Positions 51,060 through 61,764 of a DNA stretch of 64,000 nucleotides are shown here, piece by piece. Position 1 is the first letter of the stretch; each line of letters starts with the position of its first letter. This DNA comes from Agriotes lineatus (lineage: Eukaryota; Arthropoda; Insecta; Coleoptera; Elateridae), in NCBI GenBank assembly GCA_940337035.1, contig OW679202.1:52655763-52719762 (forward strand). The letters are read 5' to 3'. Both the position numbers and the translations under genes were made by a program. The notes beneath the pieces were generated by a model. That model saw nothing but the letters and a program-made list of their open reading frames with translations, was not told where the DNA came from and did not search any database.

Positions 51060-52840
51060 GCGAAGACTAAAAAATACTTCCCTTGTTAGAATATCGGACA
51101 TAAATATATTAAAGAGTATTGGGCCCAGTATCGAGTCTTGTGGGACACCAGCCTGGGCTTGTCGGGATGTAGAAACATATAATCCTACTTTCACTTGAAA
51201 TGTTCTGTGTGTTAGAAACGACTTGATGGTTTGCATGAGATATGAAGGAATGCTAATTTTTAACATTTTGTATAACAATCCATTAATCCAGATTCGGTCA
51301 AAGGCTTGTCCTACGTCCACAAATTTGATTAGTGTGTGCGATTTGTTTTCGAAGCCTTGCTCTATTATTTCAGTGAGTCCTAGTATTTGATGATTTGTGG
51401 AGTGGTGACTTTTAAACCCGAACTATATTTATGTATAGCTTTGTTATCTTCTAGGAACTCATGAGTCGATGCTGAATTATTCGCTCCAAGAGCTTGGACA
51501 GTGTGGACAGTAGATTTATTGGTCTATGGCCTGCTGGATGGCTGTGTTTCTTCCCGGGCTTGGGAAAGATAAGAATAAGTGATTGTCTCCATACTTTTGG
51601 AAAATATCCTGTTGTTAGACATGCATTAAAGATCGCTGTTAAATAGCATATGGTTTTATCTGGAAGATTTTTAAGAAGTATGCTTGGTATCATAGCGCTT
51701 TCAGGGTGCTTTATTATTTATCAGCTTTTTAACATACTGCTTAGCTTCTGCGGGTGAGGTCAGCTCAATGAGCATTGCATTACCGGTGGAATTATTATTT
51801 ACTTCTGTAACAATCTGTTGCATGTGTTCTGCGTTGCTTTCCTCATATTTTGTAGTGAAGACTTGCTCAAGTTGTTTTGACGAAAATTTCGATTTTTTCC
51901 TTGTCCTCTGAGTACACTAGATCATTTACACGAAGAGTGGGATTATGAGCGGTTACTTAAGGATTTTTTTGGTGGCTCTCCACATGTTGTGGTCTCCATG
52001 ATTTACGCTTCCTATGTAGTTATTATAAGATTTGTATGTGTGATCATCTAATTTTTCCCTGATTAGTCTTATTAGTTGGTTTAGTCTTACTTTGATTTCT
52101 GGGTCACGTGTTGTTTGCCATGTTCTTCTTATCCTATTTTGTTCCTTAATGAGGTTAAATTCATTTGGTGGAGGGCTTAGATAGTTGGTGTATCTCTTTG
52201 GCTTGTTCGCTTCAGTGGTATTTATTATGTACGGCTTGGTTAATTACGTTTTTTAAATGTTTCTACAGCGATGTTGATGACATTTTGTGAGGCCAGATTG
52301 GTAGGGCTGGTCGTTCATTGATATTTTAAACAAGTTCCAGTTTATTGGGCCGTTTATCAGTTTAGGAGTTTTGGGATAAATTGGGGAGAATAGGTTAGGT
52401 CAACAACTACAGGTAAATGATCAGAATCGAGCTCTGTTAAGACAGTTTGTTTGTCTAATATGTCAGGCATCTGAGTTGCCCTATATGGGAAGTAGGTGTA
52501 GTCCGCGGGTGCTGAAATTTGTTATGCGAGTTGAGACAGGAAGTTAAGTTTAACACCATTTGGATATATTTTTCTGTTACCCCAGTTAGTATGCTTGCTG
52601 TAGATCTCCTAGCAGCATTGTGGGCTCTACTCAATATTCTTTGACGTTCCTCGCATTTGAGTTGCTTGTTTGGTGATTTCTATCCACAAACCAATATTAA
52701 TGAGCTGTTATTTGCTAAGGTGAGTTTTATAGCCATGGCTTCTATGTAATTGATATTATGTAGGTCCATTGGTGTTATTAGTAGGTTATGCTTTGCAATT
52801 ATGGCTGCTCCCCCCCCCCCCACCTCATGCTATTGCTGCT
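51060..52840 (-). pseudogene. Jockey-like LINE, minus strand
   Basis: The endonuclease lies at about 52840-52390 (GGGAAIIAKHNLLITPMDLH, ELDSDHLPVVVDL). The linker follows (IREKLDDHTYKSYNNYIGS near 52050). RT is at 51693-51057: MIPSILLKNLPDKTICY, GHRPINLLSTLSKLLERI, FVDVGQAFDRIWINGLLYKM and QAGVPQDSILGPILFNIFMS, ending at the ADD-box side where the Penelope copy begins. Stops and frameshifts are present. A 13-base C run lies at about 52810. Confidence 0.82.
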
Positions 52841-52849
52841 TCCCTAAAA

Positions 52850-53300
52850 TATTTGACAGAAGTGTTTGTTTCTTTCATTGACTTAATTTTAGTTTAAAAA
52901 TTTACCTAGCCATGATTACATTCTATGTTTGTCCTGCTACTCATTTTGTTTATGCCTTCCTTGTCGCACACATTAATTTCCTATGTTCAAAACGGATTTT
53001 GGACAATCTGTGTAGTATTCCCTGTGAATTTCAGAGAAATATATTGAGGAAACATCCAGCCCTTCAGTTAAAGAATATAAAAATTTTATTAAAACCTATC
53101 AGTTCAAAAAGTATAAAATTGCGAAACATGCTTGGAATAACAACCACAAAATACATTGGTATAACACAAAGATTTTATCGAAAGAGTCGATATCAACTAG
53201 TCGTAAAATTAAAGAAACATCGTATGTTTTACTTACATACATACATACATAGTCCGATTTTCTTCTACCTATCGATGTCGAGGGAGTCTTTTACTTAACA
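52850..53300. other. No supported gene
   Basis: A 128-codon plus-strand frame (52912-53298) has no recognisable domain and biased Ile/Lys/Phe content, as expected by chance in AT-rich DNA. Confidence 0.4.
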
Positions 53301-53302
53301 AA

Positions 53303-53751
53303 AATGAATGCACTTTGTCTTTCTCGTTATTTTTAGAAAAAAGTTGGCTGTTGATTCTTAAAGATTAGCTCAAGTAGGTAGTCAACTGTCATTGTCAAGC
53401 AATTTACTGGAGGTTGATCAGTCCCAGTAAAAAACTGAGTTTTCCTATTTCATTTTTAGTTTTAATTGTTATTTCGTTGGTAACGAGAGATTGTTCCTCA
53501 AAACGTTCAATTTTTAATTATTTTAATTTTATGGTTTTGAAACACCCATTCAACAGCATGAATTATTATAGCTAGTTTAAGAAATGAGGTTCTGAAATAT
53601 TTTATAAGTCACTTCAATAGAGTGATGTCATTTTTCTAATATTTCTGAAAACGATATTTTCTAGCAATATTTCAATGGTGTTATTTTATCTTTTCCACCT
53701 CTATTGCTGTTATTATGTGTTTAATTTTTTTTTATATTCCCTGCAGTCAAC
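53303..53751 (+). promoter_or_regulatory. Upstream region of staufen copy 2, shared with copy 1
   Basis: Aligns along its length to 11880-12321, with the same acceptor just before the start codon (CTGCAG then TCAACATGG). It is part of the duplicated segment. Regulatory function is inferred only from conservation. Confidence 0.5.
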
Positions 53752-53928
53752 ATGGATCAGCATGTTGAGAATGAGCAGCAGCATCCTACTGAACATCAGC
53801 AGACCCCGAATACGTTTGGGCCCACCAATAATTTGACAAACAATAAAGAAAAGAGTCCAATGTGCTTAATCCATGAACTAGCCCACTACAACAAGATACA
53901 ATATCAGTATTGCCGCTCTGGCGAGCAG
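53752..53928 (+). CDS. stau: staufen copy 2, coding exon 1
   Basis: 59 codons from the ATG, two fewer than in copy 1. Donor GTATGT is identical in position and sequence to copy 1. Confidence 0.85.
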
Positions 53929-55454
53929 GTATGTTATTACCCTTAGTTAATTAATTTCGGTATATATGTTACAGGAAATGTATGAAACCTAGGAATTGTA
54001 TACAATTCCTAGGAAATGTATATAATGCCGAGCCAATTTAGGAAATGTGTAAAATAATTGGTCAAAGGCATTGTATGGAATTCCTAAATGGTACTAGGAA
54101 ATGTATGAAAATCAACATTATACTGTAGAATTTGTGAATGAATGAAAAATAAAATACAGATGAACTGAAGTTTTCCTTAGCAGTGAGACGATTTTTCAGT
54201 GCTAGTAACCTAACCTAACCTAACTTAACCTAACCTACTGACATAACACCCCGAATTTAACACATTCCCGATTCTAGTTTAGGAAATGTACACAATTCCT
54301 AGGAAATGTGTATAATAAAATTTATTTCACACATTTCCTGATGATTTTAGGCATTATATACATTTCCTAGGAATTCTACATAATGACGGATTACATACAT
54401 TTCCGGTAACATATAAACTGATTATAAAATATTTTCTTTAGAGTAAGTAATCGCTATTGTATATTAACTGTTTTATAGCATCTCCCTGTAAAGTCTTTTA
54501 TACATTGTGCACTCATTCTGCACATTGATAAAATTAATGTTTTATATATTGTAATCTGTAACACTAGTTGTAGTGGTCATATATCATGAATCATAAAAAA
54601 GGTAATTTGAAACTGCTGTTTCGTGACTAAGGCCTGGTAGTAGAAATGGTTTATAAACATAACTTACATAAAATAAATGATTATAATATGGTAGATTTTA
54701 AATTACTGTAACAATTTTTTGAACGGAACAATTTAATTTAAATACACCTTTGTTGTGCGTTTTGTAAGTAACTGACTATATTTTTTTATAAATTTTTTTT
54801 ACGCCAAGACACTTTACAATTTGTCTAGAGGACATTAAGTAAATTGGGTAACATGTGTTGCGGATCTGGATGCGTTGAAAAACCTGTTTCTGGGTGTTAG
54901 GTTGTTTGTTGTATTATTTGAGCATTTATTTGTTGAAGTGGAGTTGCATTGTTAACGTATGAAAGTTGAGAGGACAGTTTAGCACTCAATCCAAGGGCCT
55001 TTAATTGTTTTGTTTGAATCTCTTTTACAAAGTACGTGAAATAAACAATTAGAATCTTACGGTGACCTCGGGGTTGCTTTATCGTTTGCATTTGCAATTG
55101 AAATCGTGGCACAATATCGACGATATTTATGCCTCGAAGTACAAACCAATTTTTAAAAAGACTATTTACTGTTATTGCATTTAGGGGCCTGATCACCAGA
55201 AGGTATTTACCATTACCTTGAAGTTGGGCAACGAGGAGTATGAAGCAGAGGGTCCCAGTATTAAAAAGGCACAACACTCCGCAGCTGCCATTGCCCTGCA
55301 GCAAACCAAATTCAACCATCGACCTCCACAGAGAAAACGAAAGAATAAATCTGGCAGGACACCACCAACTGTGGTGTTGAATGCCCTTGCCCAGAAACTT
55401 CATGAGGAAGCTGTTTATGTACTCGAAGATGGCGCTCATGCTCTGCAAGCCCAA
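53752..55454 (+). CDS. stau: Staufen-like protein, copy 2 (first two coding exons; partial)
   Basis: Exons 53752-53928 and 55185-55454 join in phase 0 and encode 149 residues: the Gln/His-rich leader MDQHVENEQQHPTEHQ and a complete dsRBD1 (PMCLIHELAHYNKIQYQY, GPDHQKVFTITLKL, IKKAQHSAAAIAL), then PPTVVLNALAQKL. Exon 2 is 90 codons, exactly as in copy 1; by-eye identity over it is roughly 60%. The TPTVELN motif kept in copy 1 is altered to PPTVVLN. A GTAAGT donor follows, but no dsRBD2/3 exon appears before the window ends. The copy may continue beyond 64 kb or be a truncated duplicate. Confidence 0.82.
53963..54416. mobile_element. MITE-like element in staufen copy 2 intron 1
   Basis: Ends TATATGTTACAGGAAATGTA and, inverted, TATATGTTACCGGAAATGTA. 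The interior has many copies of CTAGGAAATGTATA in both orientations. A (CCTAA)n stretch lies at 54206-54237. No counterpart is seen in intron 1 of copy 1, so it inserted after the duplication or was lost from copy 1. Confidence 0.75.
55185..55454 (+). CDS. stau: staufen copy 2, coding exon 2
   Basis: Acceptor TTTAG, then GGGCCTGATCAC; ends GCCCAA before GTAAGT. 90 codons, open throughout. The flanking intron after the donor aligns to copy 1 (16087-16250). Confidence 0.88.
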
Positions 55455-55930
55455 GTAAGTTGAATAAATTTAGAAAATTTTGAATAATCTCAACTGCTAT
55501 AATAATGTTCATGGATGTACAAGTTTTTAATCGCATTTACCATTAACAGTTAAAAGCATCGGCTAATCGAACATTGTTTTTTCCAACTGTAAAAAATTAC
55601 TTAAATTTTAAAAATTTGAAATATGCCAGGAATCACTTCATTTACCTCTTCTGTTTTGGGATTTACAGTACTAGCCTAAAATTATAACAATATTTTAAGG
55701 AATTTTAGCAGTGGCAGTGAATAAAAAATTATAGAAAAACACAAGTTTAAGTATTAAGGTGATGATTCACGTCATTTGACTGATGGTTATTAGTTATTTA
55801 TTACTGCCATTACCATTGTGTAACATCACCTTCAGTTTTCAACGCTGTTTAAACTCAGCTGGGCATAGTGTTTCCTAAATTTTGACTATCTTTTTGATAA
55901 ACAAATTCCAAATTTCAGAGAATCTAATTT

Positions 55931-56188
55931 TCAACTTGATTCCAGTTCTAGCAAGTGAAGCTTGCTACTTTTCTGTATGACTTGTAAAAATGTGGTGATA
56001 GATGAAAGGTCTAGCAATATGGAATATAGCATTGTCTTGTTAGAAATATTATACTTTATTTGTGACTTGTCCCTAAGAATATTTATATACTGAGCAGCAT
56101 CAATAGTGCCTCCTACGAAGTGCAATTTTCCAGCAGTTGAACCAGGCGTACCACTCCAAAATTGTTCTGGCAGCATAGAATTTTTCAT
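55931..56188 (-). pseudogene. Tc1-like transposase fragment
   Basis: Minus strand: EQFWSGTPGSTAGKLHFVGG and TIDAAQYINILRD match the segment between the first and second catalytic Asp of Tc1-like transposases. The rest is not recognisable. Confidence 0.6.
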
Positions 56189-56189
56189 T

Positions 56190-56710
56190 TTGCCGCAAGC
56201 AGTTTGGTGTGCTATGCGCGAGTTTTAGTACTGAGTACTCTTAATTTCATTATCTCACAATTCAAAAATATTAATTTGTCATTCTAAATAATGTTATTTC
56301 ATTGTCCTTGTGTCCGGTGCTGATGGTTTTTCGCTCAAAGAAGGCTGTTCTTTTCTGTTTCATGTAAACAAAGATTTTTGAGTTGACATAAAAATTAAAT
56401 GCTCTAAGAAAATTAAAAATTATCTTCTAAAAACTAAATCTCAACTTTTCAATGGTACTACGACAAGTTGATGTTGAACATCTACTGGTTTCTTTATTCC
56501 CTAAATAGTTAATTACTTGCAATTAGTATAATAATTTTGTTACTAATACTAATACCAATAAAAATGTTCCCCTCATCTGGGAAAGGAAAATTCTATGAAA
56601 ATTGTGGACCAATACAAGAAGCAAAAGAATAACTACTAAGAAGTAACAAGATATCAAATCAGCTATACCAATTACACATGTGCGATTACTGGACTTAAGT
56701 CACCGAAATA
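56190..56710. other. No recognised gene
   Basis: AT-rich sequence between the Tc1 fragment and the nested LINE. Nothing coding is seen. Confidence 0.4.
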
Positions 56711-56886
56711 AAGCAATCTAGACTATTTATTATTGTACTTGGGGTTTGTCCCCTTCTTTTGATTAACAGAAGCGAGGTCTTTTCTGGGTTTACCGATAGT
56801 CCCTTAACTTCACACCATCTTTCCACAGTGTTGAAGGCCAACTGCATTCTTTCGAATACTATGCACTCAAATTTTCCGTGTATGTA

Positions 56887-58538
56887 CGAGCCCAGGTCCA
56901 AAATAGTTCGGCCGACTACCAATTTTAACTCAGCAATTTACCAAATTATATCAAAGACCCAATAAAAGACTTATTCTTCGAAAAAAATGTATTACTACAA
57001 TGAAACATAAACTTAAGAGCTTAGATTAGCTGAAAAATAATTTTACATTTGTTAATATTTGGAACCTTAACAATAATAAATAAAGAATGACTGACGGTTC
57101 AGAATAGTTCGGCCATTATTTTAATACTGCGTTAACGTCCCCTTTATTGGCCACAGCAGCTTTAATTCTTACAGGCATTGTGTTAACGAGTTCTGCGCAT
57201 TCATACGGTTGTATATTATCCCATATTTGTTGTAACTTTGTTTTAAGGTCGGCTATTGTCGTGCTGGGTTTTTACACAGTTCTTTTTTCATTTTACGCCA
57301 CAGAGACTCGATTGGTGAAAGTCCGGACTACTGGAAGTCCATGGTAAAGTCGGAATTTGATGTTCTTCAAACCAGGTCTTTACTGTTTTTGCCGTATGGC
57401 ACGGAGCGCCATCCTGCTGGAAAACAAAGTCCCCTTCGGCAGATCGGCATATCGGAATAAATGGCAAAAAAACTTTCAGTAAGAATGATTTTATATTTAT
57501 CGGCGTTAACAGTAACGTGAATGATATGTAGCTTTTCAACTCCCCTTCGAGACATACAGCCCCAGACCATGACGGATGCTGGAAACTTGACTTTTTTAAC
57601 CAAATAGTCGGTATGGTATGTTTCCACTGATGTACGTAATACTCGTTTTCTAGTGTCCCTTACGCATACATCAAATTTGGACTCGTCACTCCAAATTACC
57701 ATATGCCATTGTCGTAAAGTCCAATTTTTGTGCGATTTAGCCCATTTTAAACGGTTGTGTTTTTGTAAATTGGTAAGCAACGGCTTTTCTTTTGCCTAAT
57801 AAATTAAGAATAATTTGTAACAGCGAAATTATATGGAAAACTTACCTTATAAAACTTGTAGCCTAATTTTCTAACTGCTCTTTTGGTAGTCGATAAAGAA
57901 ATTTGATTTTTAATCATTTGTCGCCATAATACAGTGAGTTCTCAGGCATTTGATCGCAGATTTGCTTTGACAATTCCTCTCAAAGCTCGTGCATCTGCAT
58001 TAGAAATTTTTGATGGACGATCAGTTTTTTTACTTTTCGTAACACCTCCAGATTTTTTAAACAAATTAATAATATCTTGCACTGTCGACCGTGGAACCGA
58101 ATGAGAAATCGAAATTTTTCGTGCAGAAATTTCATTCTTATGGGCATGGATAATAGATTCTCGTAAATCAGCACCCAACGCTTTACCACGAACCATTTTG
58201 CTCTACAAAGCAGCAACTACTAATGACATGCATTTGTTAATTGTAATGATTTAACTTTTGTTTTGTTAAGCGTTGCAGCATTAAACGGCTACTATGATCA
58301 AATTTTATATGCGGCCGAACTATTATGAACCGGTAGTTATAATTCGTTTTTGAGAATAATTTTCTAAATATTATTAATATTGCAATAATTTTTTCTGTAA
58401 ATAAAAGTTAAAAGCTCAGGTTTTGTAAATATATTCATATTTTTGAACAAACAAAAGTGTATTGACTAGTTTTTAAAGTATTATAAATAGTCCTATTAGA
58501 AACATGAACCCGGCCGAACTATTATGGGCCTGGGCTCG
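56887..58538 (-). mobile_element. Tc1-like DNA transposon, 1.65 kb, TA target
   Basis: Inverted termini CGAGCCCAGG..CCA and TAATAGTTCGGCCG are at both ends, flanked by TA (56885-56886 and 58539-58540). Removing it with one TA restores the host LINE as I-T-I-Y-I-H-G-K-F-E. The internal gene is on the minus strand. Confidence 0.93.
57260..58196 (-). pseudogene. Tc1-like transposase with a 50-nt intron
   Basis: MVRGKALGADLRESIIHAHK at 58196 opens the HTH (SVPRSTVQDIINLF). A TGA follows LRSNA at about 57942. KLGYKFYK then meets GTAAGT at 57845, and after TTATTAG at 57796 AKEKPLLTNLQKHNRLKWAK continues. A 50-nt segment with canonical borders, not a multiple of three, is therefore inferred to be an intron. 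The catalytic motifs are IWSDESKFD and FQQDGAPCHTA. The third motif, SSPDFHQSS, is frame-shifted; one more base would restore the SP(I)E..W form. Defects: one stop and one indel. Confidence 0.85.
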
Positions 58539-58540
58539 TA

Positions 58541-58889
58541 GATGGTGATGTCGTTGGCGTACCCTTGAGTGTATAAGCCCTTCTCCTCTAGTTCTCATAG
58601 AAGGCCATCCACCACGAGGTTTCACAGCGGAGGTGACAATACCCCTTTTTAGGGGCACCCTCTGGTCACCGACACTGTCACAGTTGTCTTGTGAAGAGAA
58701 GTGGTTATAACCCTGCTTTTAAGCATATTTAATATCAATCTGCTCAGGGTGCCATTTATTCCACTGTTATTCAAGGCTACATCAATTGAGTCGAATGAGG
58801 TGTTGCCAAAAGCACCTTCGATATCCAGGAAGGTACCTAGGCCAGTCTTTGGATTGTATGGTTTTTTCCCCCTTACTGACTAATTCATG
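58541..58889 (-). pseudogene. LINE RT palm segment between the Tc1 and mariner insertions
   Basis: FLDIEGAFGNTSFDSIDVAL, LSRLILNMLKSRVIT, TVTVSVTRGCP and YANDITIY are RT palm motifs of the nested LINE. Small indels shift the frame around 58640. Confidence 0.75.
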
Positions 58890-60017
58890 TATGAGGTTGT
58901 GCCGAAAAGTGCCTGGCTTTGGTACTAATCGAGTAAGTGAGGCCCGTGTAAACAATACTGCAGCATGTTTAACTAATCGTACGTGCGAAAGTTTTCATTC
59001 CATGCATTAACAAAGCTGACATGGCGATGCTTACACCGGTGTTTGAGAAAAGTGAGCAACGCGGAGTGATGAAATTCCTGTTCTTACAGAGGAAAGAAGC
59101 AAAGGAAGTGCAAGATGCTTGAAGTGTTGAAGGTGGGTATCAAGGTTCCGGACTGGTCATTTCGAGGTAACAGATGAGGCACGGTCCTGGATCATATCGG
59201 CTAAACTGATAGCAGAGATACTAAACATTTCCCATGTAATAATTTCCCATATCATACATGATATTTTGTACATGCGCAAGCTGTCAGCAAAGTGGATCCC
59301 CAAATACCTGAATGCTGAGCAAAAATGCAACCGAGTTGATGCTTCACATGCCATTCTCAACGGGTTTAAAGAAGGACCCAAGGACTTTTTAGCCCGTTTA
59401 GTGTCAATGCATGAAACCTGGCTACATTCTTACAATCCTGAAACTAAACAATAGTCGATGGAGTGCTGTCACAAAGGTTCTCCAAAGTCCAGAAGTCAGC
59501 GGGGAAAGTGTTGGGCTCAGTTTTTTGGGATAAGGACGGTGTTATCCTCATCGATTATTTACCAAAGGGGTGTACGATCAGCGCCCAATACTACATGTCT
59601 CCCTTGAACAAATGGAAGGAGGCGTTGAAGCAGAAACGCTGAGGGAACTTGACTCGGGGTGTCTTGTTTTTGCAGGACAATGCATCTGCCCATACCACTC
59701 ACCACACTCTGACGAAAATCGACCAAATTGGCTTCGAATTGCTGAACCACCCTCCTTATTCTCCAGACCTAATCCTTTGGACTACGACCTCTTCTCACAG
59801 CTGAAGAAGCACCTGAAGGGTACCAAGTTTGGCTCCAATAAGGAAGTTATCACAGCTACGGAGGCATTTTTGGAGGGGCAACCATTAAGAAAACTGGAGA
59901 AGCGTTGTGCTAAATGTGTTAGCTTGAGGAGGAAGTACGTTATATAAAAGGTGTTTCATATTTCGCTAGCATGTTTCTTTCTATGTAAAGCCAGGAACTT
60001 TTCAGCACATCCTCGTA
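58890..60017 (+). mobile_element. Mariner element, copy D
   Basis: Termini TATGAGGTTGTGCCGAAAAG and, inverted from 60017, TACGAGGATGTGCTGAAAAG, both followed by G(T)CCTGGCTTT. TA follows at 60018. The transposase is badly decayed: MRKLSAKWIPKYLNAEQK and VSMHETWLHSYNPETK (59266-59454; the first Asp is His), and NPLDYDLFSQLKKHLKGTKF (about 59780). It interrupts the R1/Jockey-group LINE. Confidence 0.88.
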
Positions 60018-60123
60018 TAGGATTTTCCTGATTGATAAGCATATCAGTGTCTGTGTAACAGAAAAATTGCCAGTACTTCGTCCCTTATATACCTGTCAAT
60101 TAACTTTTCTAACGTCTTCAGAA

Positions 60124-61764
60124 GAAATCGAAGAAACAAATAACAGGCATCAAGTACGATCTTTTTACTAAAATGTTTGAGTAATAAAAAAGGAATGCCA
60201 GCCAAAGATAACAATATGCCGAGATGAGGATGGTAGTATAATAGAAGAAAACAAAGTAGTGAAGAGATGGCAGCAATATTATGAACATTTACTGTCAGGC
60301 ACAGAACAAGAACCCATGCAAGAAGAAGTATGAGAAGATATACACAATAAGGAGGTATGCCCATGACCGACAGAAAAAGAAATTGAAGGAATACAAGATC
60401 AATGAAAAACAATAAAAGTAGTGGCAGCAACGATATATATACAGAATTGTTAAAATATGGAGGAACAAAGCCAGCAGGATGAGTTGTAAATTTGATTGAG
60501 AATATCTGGGAAAATAAAAAGATGCCAATAGAATGGTATGAGGCAGTTATTAGTCCTATCGAAAAAAAGGGGGATCGACTAAGCTGTGAAAACTATCGAC
60601 CCATCTCAGTACTGAACGTGTCCTGCACAGTATTAGCAACTCTGATAAACAAAAGACTGAGAGATAAAAAGAAGAAAAATTAGGTGAATACCAGTGTGGC
60701 TTCCGCAGTAACAGATCAAATACACACGATAAGACAAATGCAAAAAAAATGTCTGAAATTAATTGAACTAATACAAATGACATTAACAAACAACTAATCA
60801 AGTAAAAATCCAAGCCGTTTTATCTGAAAAGTTTGTAACCAAAAACGATTTAAGGCAAGGAAACCTAATCTCTGCAACCTAGTACTAGAGACAATAATAA
60901 GAAACAGCGGTATAAAACGGAACATCATACTGAGAAATGCTTACCAGCTGTTAGCATATCCAGACGATGTGGCGATTGTGATAAGAACCCAAGAAGAGCT
61001 AAAAACATTAGTTAAAAAATAAAATTACAATCAGAGGCGGGAAAATTTGGGCTGTTAATAAATGAAGATAAAACTAAATACTTAGTGAGAAAAAAGTGTA
61101 ACCAACAAACAGTGCAACAACTAAAAGTTAAAAGTGATTACGGCAATAAAGAATATATCTTTGATCGCGAAGAAACGACAACATATCTGGGAGCATAAAT
61201 AACAAGTGATGGTGAGCTAATCAACGAAATAGAAAGGAATATAACCAGCAGGCAGAAAAGAATGGCAGCCCTAAGTAAAGTGTTACGGTCAAAAAACATT
61301 TCAAACACGACAAAAGTGAAAATATACCATTATTAGACCTACAGTGACTTTTGGAGGAGAAACTTCGACAGTACGACAAAAGGATGTAGCAAAACTGTGT
61401 TTGTTCGAAAGGAGGATACTAAGACGCATTTATGGAGGTGTAAAAGAAGAGGAAACCAAAGAAGTATATGAAAAATATGAAGAACCCAACATAGTCAACG
61501 TAATAAAGCAAAATCGCTTAAGATTGTTAAGGCACATAGTAAGGATGAATAAAACAAGAACACCCAGACGACTATTACACCAAGAAGCAGAGGGAACAAA
61601 CAGAAGAGGGAGATCCAAGATGCAGTGGTTAAGGTGCATAGAAGAGGACCTGGCAGAACTAAAAGTGAGTAATTGGGAGACTGTAACTGTGAACAGAAAA
61701 AAGTGGAAAGACATCTCACTAAAAGCCCTAGGCCTTAAAGGCCTGTTGTGCTAACATCATCATC
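60124..61764 (+). mobile_element. RTE-like LINE copy C with 13-bp target duplication
   Basis: 5'-truncated insertion. AACGTCTTCAGAA lies on both sides (60111-60123 and 61765-61777). The 3' end is a CATCATCAT-type tail. Joining the flanks restores the host LINE at F-I-L-K-T-L-E-K-L-I-D. Internal text: SPIEKKGDRLSCENYRPISV and LNVSCTVLATLINKRL (60492-60683), YPDDVAIV (about 60960) and the C-terminal QMQWLRCIEEDLAELKVSNW region (61344-61754). Stops are present, mostly before 61344. Confidence 0.92.

Noticed and set aside
52912..53298. 128-codon hypothetical gene
   Set aside because: No domain and chance-like composition in AT-rich DNA between a LINE and the duplicated staufen segment.
54897..55454. 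A 185-codon minus-strand frame as one gene
   Set aside because: Its first half is antisense to staufen exon 2 and simply mirrors that coding sequence. Only the part inside the intron (54897-55184) is kept as a finding.
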